64,000 nucleotides of DNA from Isoetes taiwanensis. Its lineage: Eukaryota; Streptophyta; Lycopodiopsida; Isoetales; Isoetaceae. The DNA lies in the NCBI GenBank assembly GCA_021234155.1, contig JAJEKV010000025.1, positions 14,550,241-14,614,240 on the forward strand, written 5' to 3'. The first letter of the stretch is position 1. Every line of letters starts with the position of its first letter. Both the position numbers and the translations under genes were made by a program. The notes beneath the pieces were generated by a model, which was given only the letters and a program-made list of their open reading frames with translations, had not been told where the DNA came from and did no database searches. Shown here piece after piece: positions 56,601 through 64,000 of the stretch.

Positions 56601-58832
56601 ATCATGAATCTTGCCAACGTAGGTGACATAAAAACTTCATCTATCTTACAATTGCATGTCTCATATTTATCATTGTTATTACTTTTCCATCGAGAAAAAC
56701 CAAAATTGCTTGCATTCTCAATGAAAGAAAAAAATGAGTGTAGATTTTGCAATAACTTGCCTTTGCCACTTTAAAGTAAGAAAATAATACTTGGTCTTTG
56801 AATCTCATCACGACTCTCAATTGTTTTTGCTATTATTGCAAGTTCTAAATAGTAATAATAAATCTATATACAACTTTGCATTGTATATTTTCGCACCATT
56901 ATACAAATGAATCATGGTCTTGCTCATAAATCAAAGTGCAAGCAGCTTAATGCACTTGTTTATTGAATTTGTTTGGAGTGTTTGTCGGGCACAACATAAA
57001 TATTTAACCTACATGATGCTCAAAGTTCTCCAGCTAGTTTGCCCAACATTGAAAAGGAAAGATAACCATCTTTCTTAATGTCAATGAAGCACTGTTGCAA
57101 TGTGAAAGTGTGTAGAGGTGCAGAGTGGTTATGGGTGGAAATACTCTCATTCATTTTATGAGATTTGGGAACCTGAGATTCAAAAATCCTCTTTACATCT
57201 ATTGCTTCAAACACTAACTTAAACCTAATGTTGTGTGATTCCGAGTTACAACATCATTTATGTCTTTGATTTCTACCAAGTGAAAGTTTTAAATGCAAAC
57301 CCTATGAAAATACATTGAAGAACTCTTTTCTGCCTAAAACTTCCAATAAACTCAAGAATAAAATTTAAAGAAAAAGATACCTTGAAAAGCCAATTGAAGA
57401 TTGTTTGTCGATACCTTCTACAAAATGAAAGAAAACGATTTTAAAAAATTACCTAAGAGAATTACCATACCTTCTCGGATAATCCTTTAGCAACAAAGCT
57501 CTACTCTTGCCTTGACATTTGTTTTAAAACTCTATTCGACTCTAAAAGAGCAAAACAAAAATCATTGGTTCAATCTCAAAATGCATTGACAATAAAAAGA
57601 ACCTAGTCTTTATCTGCCCCTATGGCAGATGCTGCCTATTCATGCATTCCTTCAAAATGTTTTCTAAGCCAATCTTGTTTTTACTTTCTGTTCAATGCCT
57701 TCGGCATTTATAATGTCGCTCTTTAATCTTGGAAAGCATCCAAATGTGGTATCATACTTGCAAGCATGGAAAGGACAAGTAGAGGATATATGGTCTCAAA
57801 AGGCAAAAAAAGAGCTATGGTCGAACCTTGGAGTGTTCATTTACTCTAGACCCATAGGGATAGAGGCATCATAGTTAGTGCCATATAGAAGAAGGCATAG
57901 TATGGGCCTCCAAGCTGGGTGTTCCATCCTAAGGTTAGGCTTGGAGACCCATAGTGAAGAGGCCTTCCATTAGTCGTACCACCTTGCAAAGAAGGCATAG
58001 TATGGTCTGATACTCTAAATGGTGGTATTCCATCCCATTGAGGTTGTCGGGTAAGGATGTGATGTGTCATAATCCCCAGTTCACCGAGTTTTCCTTGTCT
58101 TGCTTGGATGAGACATATTTGGACCCATAGTCCTCTTTGAAGGTCTTTGTAATCGTAAAAGTTTACTTCTCCTGGATTAGTGCAGAAAAAGAAGACTATG
58201 TTGCAACCATCCCGGGAGTTTTGAGATGGTCGAAGGGAAATGAATTTTATCGAGATTTTCTAATTTTTGCTTTCCCTTGATGCAAAATTTTGGAGATCCA
58301 ACAAAGATGAAACACCTTTAGATGACATGGTAAGCTAGTGAATAGGCTAGAATTGTAGTAAATCCTTGTGCCTCGGATCAGGCACATATGCTAAAAATAC
58401 CTTCAATTTGCAATTATTAGTGTTTTTGAGCAAGCTCATTTTTCAAAATATCCTCCAACGGAGTAGAATTCTTATGACATCTCTAAGCTTGCATTATGCC
58501 CAATCGTAAACAATGTTTTTCTGCTAAAGATCTTTTATAAATTAAGAAAATATAATATACTATATACAAAAATAGCCTATGTAAGCTAAGAAATATAACA
58601 TGTTATATACGAAATAGCCTATGTGACAAAGAGCACTTTTGTCCATACAAAATTGCATGTTGAATGTTGAAGTTGTGGCACAACATTGATGTTTAGCAAC
58701 CACAATTGAAACAGTTGACTGGCCTCTTATTAGGGTTTTTCCAATTATCTCATAAAGTAGTACCTCCGCAAAAGCACCAAAACGAAGTTAGTCACATCAT
58801 AATTATGGCTTCATGGCATATAATAACTTTTT
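56601..58832. other. Unassigned AT-rich DNA
   Basis: No gene recognised. GAAGGCATAGTATGG is repeated at about 57893 and 57990, each in a GG(C/T)CT- and ATTCCATCC-containing context, a short tandem-like duplication. Confidence 0.35.
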
Positions 58833-58900
58833 GGTTGCCCCTGGGGCAATCCTTGTTTATAGGGTTTTGGCATATTCAGTATATGCTAGCATATACCTAG
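58833..58900 (+). repeat. Hairpin repeat, copy 3
   Basis: GGTTGCCCCTGGGGCAATCC followed by GGCATATTCAGTATATGC and GCATATACCTAGAAT. In the opposite orientation, 36355-36439 has the same palindrome and the CATATTCCAGG/CCTGGAATATG hairpin. Confidence 0.5.
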
Positions 58901-60860
58901 AATTGCGCCAAAATTCGCTATTTGTAGGCATGTGAAATGCTAGGTCATCCCCGGTTGCCGCTTCTTTGTTTCACCCTAACCGTGGTGCTTGGATGCATGG
59001 AAAATGGTGTCGTTCTTCTGTCGCCGGAGTCCGATGCTTTGTTCACGGCCCGGATTCGATAAAATCGGCTATGATAGAAAGGAGGTGTTATTGGCCTCGG
59101 GTTGGCGGCTAAGGTGTAAATATCCTCGTTAGTTTCCATTCACCTAAAAGCGTCTTCCGCAGCCTTACTAACTCTAAGGTACAACTCCATCGATTAAAGC
59201 ATCACATTTTTTTTGGTCATGTATCGTATTATGGGTATACGCCGCTATAGCCCGTGTGCTTCCTATGCTTAGACAAGAGGCTCGATCCCTTCGGGACGCT
59301 CAGATATAAAGCCTCAAAACATATGAAGAGCTCATAAACAACTAAATGATGCATACCATCCAAACGTAGCCACATAGTCTAACTAGATTTACCTTGACCG
59401 ATGCTTTTAAGTGTGGCTACCGCTACTAACCGCTTCATAGCAGCATACATGTCGCTTATCTTTCTTATCGCCCGCTTGTTCTCGTTTTTTAAATGTTCCT
59501 TCATATAATCGCACCATTTGCTCCTCGATCAAGTCGAAGCATCTTCTTCTCGCTAGGTTGCTCGCGTTTTCCTCTTATGTTACTAATTTTAATCCAAATC
59601 ATCATGCTAGTGCTGGTGCATAATCCATTTGTAAGACCTATTACCAGATAATTTTTGTCTTCTTTTCCATTTTGAACCTTTAGAAAGGCCGATGAGTGTT
59701 CTTACCCGATTGAAACGTAAGTTCTTATAGTTGCTACGTGGATAGCAGAGAGTGTAGAATTTATCAAGAAAAGTAGCCTTGCAAGAACGGTTTGAGAGAC
59801 AAGAATTCAAAATCTCAAGAGCTTCAAGAAAGTCGTTAGAGATATAATTTATCCCCAGACCTCAAGCATTCTTTTGGGAAATGGAAGAATGACCTAAGCC
59901 CTTTTCTTTGTAATGCAATCTTGGCAGATTACTATAATTTGCTGCACTTTCGTCATGTGGATTTAGATTGGCGCTTATTTGACTAGCGTTGGAGCACACA
60001 CTATAAGATTCGGAGGGATTTGGATTGTGTTGAGAAAAATGTTGTAAGAACCTCCAACTTTTTTGAATTATCAAATTAGCTACAAAAATTCCATCTCTCT
60101 CTAGTCTGTGATCATGAATCTTTGTGAACATAGTAATCCAAATGCGCAGTTCTCATATGTCCAACTAGTGAGTCGATCATTGAGTGTGCTTGACTATCAT
60201 TTCCATTGGAACTTGTATTATTTAATGCCCCAAAAGTGCTCTAGTGACATATTGCATAGTAAAACCGCTTGGAATAAGCCGCATGGAGGATTAGTGGCCT
60301 TTCATTTCTACCCCAAAGGCTCCACATATTATATGGGTCATAAAACGTTTGACCATTTTGCTTTATGATCATTAGGTTCCCAAAATGTTGGTTTGGGGTC
60401 GTGTAACATAAGATTTTGCAAGGTTTAGCCATGTATTCGTATCTAAAATTGGTATTTTGCTGACTCACAAATTTGGGTTTGGTTTGGCAATGGTCGAATA
60501 GGGTGCATTGGTTTTTTTTGGGGAAAGGGTAATTTTTAGAAGTGGAGTCGTGGCGATGGCCTTCTGGGCGCATGGAAATGATGGAAGTGAAGTTTCTATT
60601 TGGGTTTTTTTTTTTCCAGTGTTTTCATGCGCAGAAGGCTGGACGGCATGGCCATGGCAAAGGGGTTCCGCCAGGAGCCAGGTTTGGGACTTGATTCTGG
60701 TGCCACTCTATAGCATGTGCATCTTTTCTTCTGTGTATGTGTTGAAGAGGGTAAATTAGGGATTCCGTCTTCCGTCATAGCCAGAAGCTTATTTTGCATT
60801 CTTCTTCTCCTCATTCCGGCAAAAAATATGCTTGGCTGCCTGGCCATAACCCAATGGCGG
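58901..60860. other. Unassigned DNA
   Basis: No coding family recognised on either strand. Frames of 60-110 codons lack motifs. Confidence 0.35.
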
Positions 60861-60870
60861 AGTTATTCTG

Positions 60871-60975
60871 ACACAGAGGCGCAGAGGCAGAAGCAGTTCA
60901 TGCAAAACCCGACAGAGGCACAGAGGCGGTTCAGGGCACAGAGGCAGAAGAACGCATGCAAAATCCGACAGGGCA
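60871..60975. repeat. Imperfect tandem repeat rich in CAGAGGC
   Basis: GC(G/A)CAGAGGCAGAAG followed by CATGCAAAA(C/T)CCGACAG occurs near 60879 and 60936 (period about 57 bp), with extra CAGAGGC words between. It lies inside a plus-strand open frame (60717-61115), where it encodes Glu-Ala-Gln-Arg repeats; that frame has no known motif. Confidence 0.8.
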
Positions 60976-61119
60976 GACTCAGAAGCCCTCATTTTCTTTC
61001 TTCACAAGCATTCTTTCTTCAGAAGCATTCTCATTTTGGTTTAGGTGGCTTTTCTGTGTTTGTTTGTTTTTTTAAGGGCTTGGTTTTTCCTAGATTCAAA
61101 GCTTCGTGTTCTTAAGCAG

Positions 61120-61540
61120 GGCCGGATTCAGCTGCTTTGGTCATACATATCATTGTGGTACCAATTCATCTTGGTGGGGTTCAAATCCCCATTTTTACAT
61201 GTTAATTTGTATAGTAGTTTTGGATTTATATTGCTTTCCAGTGCTGTCTGCACGAGCATGTGCTTCTGGCTTGAACTGTGGAGCAAAGCAAGCAAGCAAA
61301 ACACGAGCGCGTGCTTCTGAAGCACAGGGCGCAGGATAAATGTTGCTTTCAGAGGAGTTTGAAGTTTATGATAAACTTGTTTTTTTGCGAAGCCTGTTTA
61401 TGTTTGTTGTGGTAGATCCGTCTCCTGTGTATTGTATACTGTATATTGACTTGTAATATGGTTTTGACAACCATATGCTGAGGTGGAAAAGGGGATTTGA
61501 CCCCATCTTGATTTCCATTCAACGGCTGTGGTTGTTGGAG
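61120..61540 (+). mobile_element. SINE-like dispersed repeat, copy B, with an internal insertion
   Basis: A B-box-like GGTTCAAATCC (61178-61188) lies in a GGGG/CCCC hairpin, as in copy A at 19606. The downstream block CATATGCTGAGGTGGAAAAGG...TTTGACCCCATC (about 61468-61508) also matches copy A, but about 220 bp of extra sequence (about 61216-61437) separates the two parts. Confidence 0.4.
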
Positions 61541-61549
61541 AGGGAATAT

Positions 61550-62555
61550 GACATGGCATATTCGTTTCATCAATGGCTAAGGATTAGCGATTATAAGGAT
61601 TAGCGATTATTAGGATTTGTAATAACATTCGAGGAGGAAAAGTTACTAGTTTCATTCCTAGGGTAAGGTTCTGCCCTAGAAGAATGACATTAGTAGGGTG
61701 CTCAAAACTCTACATAGTGTATTATTTTGTGCTGTCATAGAGTACAAGGTTGCCTGTGTTAAGCAGCTCCATGGATGCTTTTTGTTGAGCTTATGGAGAC
61801 CATGCTAGAGTTTGTTCGAGTCTAATGGCTCAAGAGTTTCATTTTTCATGATGGAAAGCGTTGCTTTTGTTCTTACCACCCTTTTTCCTGCTTGACATCA
61901 CTCATACACTTGCATCCAATGTTGGCCTCCATACCGCGATTAATCGCCAATCTCTAAATTTGGCCCAACATTGTGGATGGATAAAGTTTCATGTGCTAGA
62001 TCTTAGCACGCCTAACAAATCCGGTGAGAATGTTTCATTTCTAGTTACGTATTTTGGTTCTTCCAAACAAATCCCAATGAGAATCCTCATTTTAGTTCTG
62101 TATTTTGGTTCCTCCATTGAGGATGTCCTTACACTACGGCACTTTTGATGTATTTTTGGCTTTTTGTGTTGCCATTCCATTGGGGTTAGGAACACATTTT
62201 AAATATGATTAAAGCATAGAGGCTATAGAACCCTTCCGCCCAACAAAATCACATCAAAGTGAGAACAAATCACATCAAAGTGAGAATGTTTTCGTGAGAA
62301 TGTTCCCCTCTTTCTAACGATGTCCATTCACGAGGATGCACTTTGATATATTTTTTGGCCTAGAAAGGCCCTTCCATTTATAATTTGCCTTCCATTGTTG
62401 AGTAGGGTCACTCATGTCTAAGTTTAAACATGATTGAGTGCCATGTTAATGAATTTTGATTATAAGCAACCGAATACATGGATTGGTGTAGTAAATTACA
62501 ATAATATCACCTGGACTAGAAAATAGCCCATTTTCAAGGTATTTCTATGTGATTG
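61550..62555. other. Unassigned DNA
   Basis: AAGGATTAGCGATTAT is doubled near 61580-61610 and CAAATCACATCAAAGTGAGAA is doubled near 62245-62285. No gene recognised. Confidence 0.35.
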
Positions 62556-62564
62556 TTTGTGTGG

Positions 62565-62880
62565 GTATATTAGGTAGTAATGTGTCATACTGGAAATTGA
62601 GCACAATATCACCTACTAGAAAATGGCCCATTTTTCGGTGGGCATTTCATGTGATTGTTTGTAAAAAGTGGGAATTATATTATTGTGGGGTAGTAATGTG
62701 TTATATTGGAAAATGCAAGATAGTCTTTAATGTGATTGTTTTTATGGGAGGTATAATGTGTGGGGTAGTAATGTGTTATATTGGAACATGCAAGAAAGCC
62801 TTTAATGTGATTGATTCTAAAAAGTGACATATTAATATTAGTAATGTGTTATATTGGAACATGCAAGATAGCCAATATCT
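62565..62880. repeat. Minisatellite of four GTAGTAATGTGT units
   Basis: Units with (GG)TAGTAATGTGTTATATTGGAA and ATGCAAGA(T/A)AG start near 62573, 62690, 62764 and 62840. The last three are spaced about 75 bp apart; the first is more diverged. Confidence 0.8.
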
Positions 62881-64000
62881 GTTCTATATTTAAAGTAGTT
62901 TTGTTTAACACGATGGAGCAAAAAGCCTAAAGCTTTAAATTTTGGAAGTGTACGACTATTATTTCAACAGTTGTTGTAAAGTTAATGGAGCATTGAACCT
63001 TGCTTCCAAATTCAAATAAGATTAGCTAATAGGATCGAATAGAATAATCCCACAAACTGTTTTATCATGACCATTGGCGCCTAGAATATCTCTGGTGGTT
63101 GTCTATATTATTTGATGCAACCTTGCTTGTGGGAACAAATGTCCTAAGCTTGTCTTCCCTGCGAAAACAAAGGCCATGCATCTATAGTCTGCTACATTAG
63201 AAACCCTACCTTGTATTTGTGAAACAATAAATTTGAAATATTAGTTCTCTTTGCAACTCCCATTATAGTAGACTTGACCACACTAATAAACCTGACCACA
63301 ATAAAGATTTCAAACTTGTTGTGGTAATGCATATCAGGTTGTTCATATAGTTCCCCAAATCATTCTCAAAACATCTTACCCTTATGGTGACAATTACCAA
63401 ATGCTCTTATTACGCCAACTCCCCATTATAAGGAAGGGCACAGTGTAACTAAACCACATTTCTTAAGAACTGCATAAAAACCCCTTATTTATTCTTAAAA
63501 TCTTTTTTTCCAAAAAATGTACTGTTCTATTTCTTGCACATCTATTCCTTCTTTTCTCTTCCATCAATGCGGTGAAACATAAAGCAGGCGTGTGCAACCG
63601 CAGGGCGATTGGCGGGATATCTTTTCTTCTTTGGCGTACTTCTTTATCATGACAAATTGGGGATTTGCCAAGCATCGTGGATCTAAGGAAGTTAGTAATT
63701 CTCTTTCCATTTCTACGCATTTCACTTGATATGTTGTTGATGTTCTTGTCGTTTACCAAAAGTTATGCTTCTGATTTTGATGAAAGGAAGAGTCCAAAAT
63801 ATCAGAAGCGGTGGATCATCTTGCCTCCCATTCCTTTAATTGTATTTGCACTTCCATATCCTTTTTCACATCTCGGTAGTTCATATTGGCTACGCGAATT
63901 ATTTTATAGGAATGCAAATTTCAAAAATGTAGCGGCTTCGCATTCTTGATTCTTGAGTTAACAATAAAACTAAAAAGTTAAGAGGGGCAATGCGTAAGCA
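62881..64000. other. Unassigned AT-rich DNA
   Basis: No gene recognised. A 94-codon plus-strand frame at 63665-63949 has hydrophobic stretches but no family motif, and could be chance. Confidence 0.35.

Noticed and set aside
1-64000. CRISPR arrays, operons, riboswitches or bacterial regulatory sites
   Set aside because: Spliced plant genes and plant transposons fill the window; no repeat-spacer array or bacterial gene order exists.

Overview
This is land-plant nuclear DNA. Evidence: spliced plant gene families with GT-AG introns (a PUF/Pumilio gene of the plant type, a nodulin-like NFD4-type transporter remnant, a chloroplast-type alpha/beta-hydrolase remnant) sit in a background of Ty1/copia, Tat/Ogre-like Ty3/gypsy, LINE and hAT elements. 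Only a few gene islands in 64 kb, plus nested and broken retroelements, point to a large repeat-rich genome such as a gymnosperm or fern. I cannot name the species. No prokaryotic or organellar gene set is present.

Layout. 0.7-1.0 kb: a two-unit tandem repeat. 1.9-2.2 kb (minus): two exons of an alpha/beta-hydrolase. 4.2-5.6 kb (plus): decayed NFD4-like transporter gene with 3' repeats. 6.4-13.7 kb (minus): LINE-A, a non-LTR element whose endonuclease and reverse transcriptase motifs look unlike plant L1, ending in a (TATC)n tail. 13.9-19.5 kb: unassigned DNA with tRNA-like (SINE-like) units. 19.87-25.35 kb: a Ty1/copia element with both LTRs and a perfect TATAT target duplication. 26.12-27.21 kb: a 1,087-bp hAT-type element with an 8-bp target duplication and a spliced gene fragment. 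27.50 to about 39.66 kb: a Tat/Ogre-like Ty3/gypsy element with an extra RNase H ahead of its reverse transcriptase; its 3' LTR is split by a 3.2-kb segment. 41.97-44.79 kb (plus): PUF gene with a CCCH zinc finger. 45.9-49.2 kb: a decayed endonuclease-encoding element split by a second hAT copy of the same length. 49.4-53.5 kb (minus): LINE-B, a plant L1-type element. 53.5-64 kb: mostly featureless AT-rich DNA with short repeats and another SINE-like copy.

How things relate. Both LTR elements carry clustered W-box cores (TTGACC/TTGACT) in U3, which suggests WRKY-driven, stress-responsive transcription. The two hAT copies are almost identical, and the copia LTRs are very similar, so some activity was recent. 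Nearly every coding region, including the PUF gene whose splice junctions join in frame, carries single-base frame breaks. Near-identical copies differ mainly by small indels. So a share of the apparent pseudogenisation may be long-read consensus error. Boundaries for LINE-A, LINE-B and the gypsy 3' LTR are approximate.
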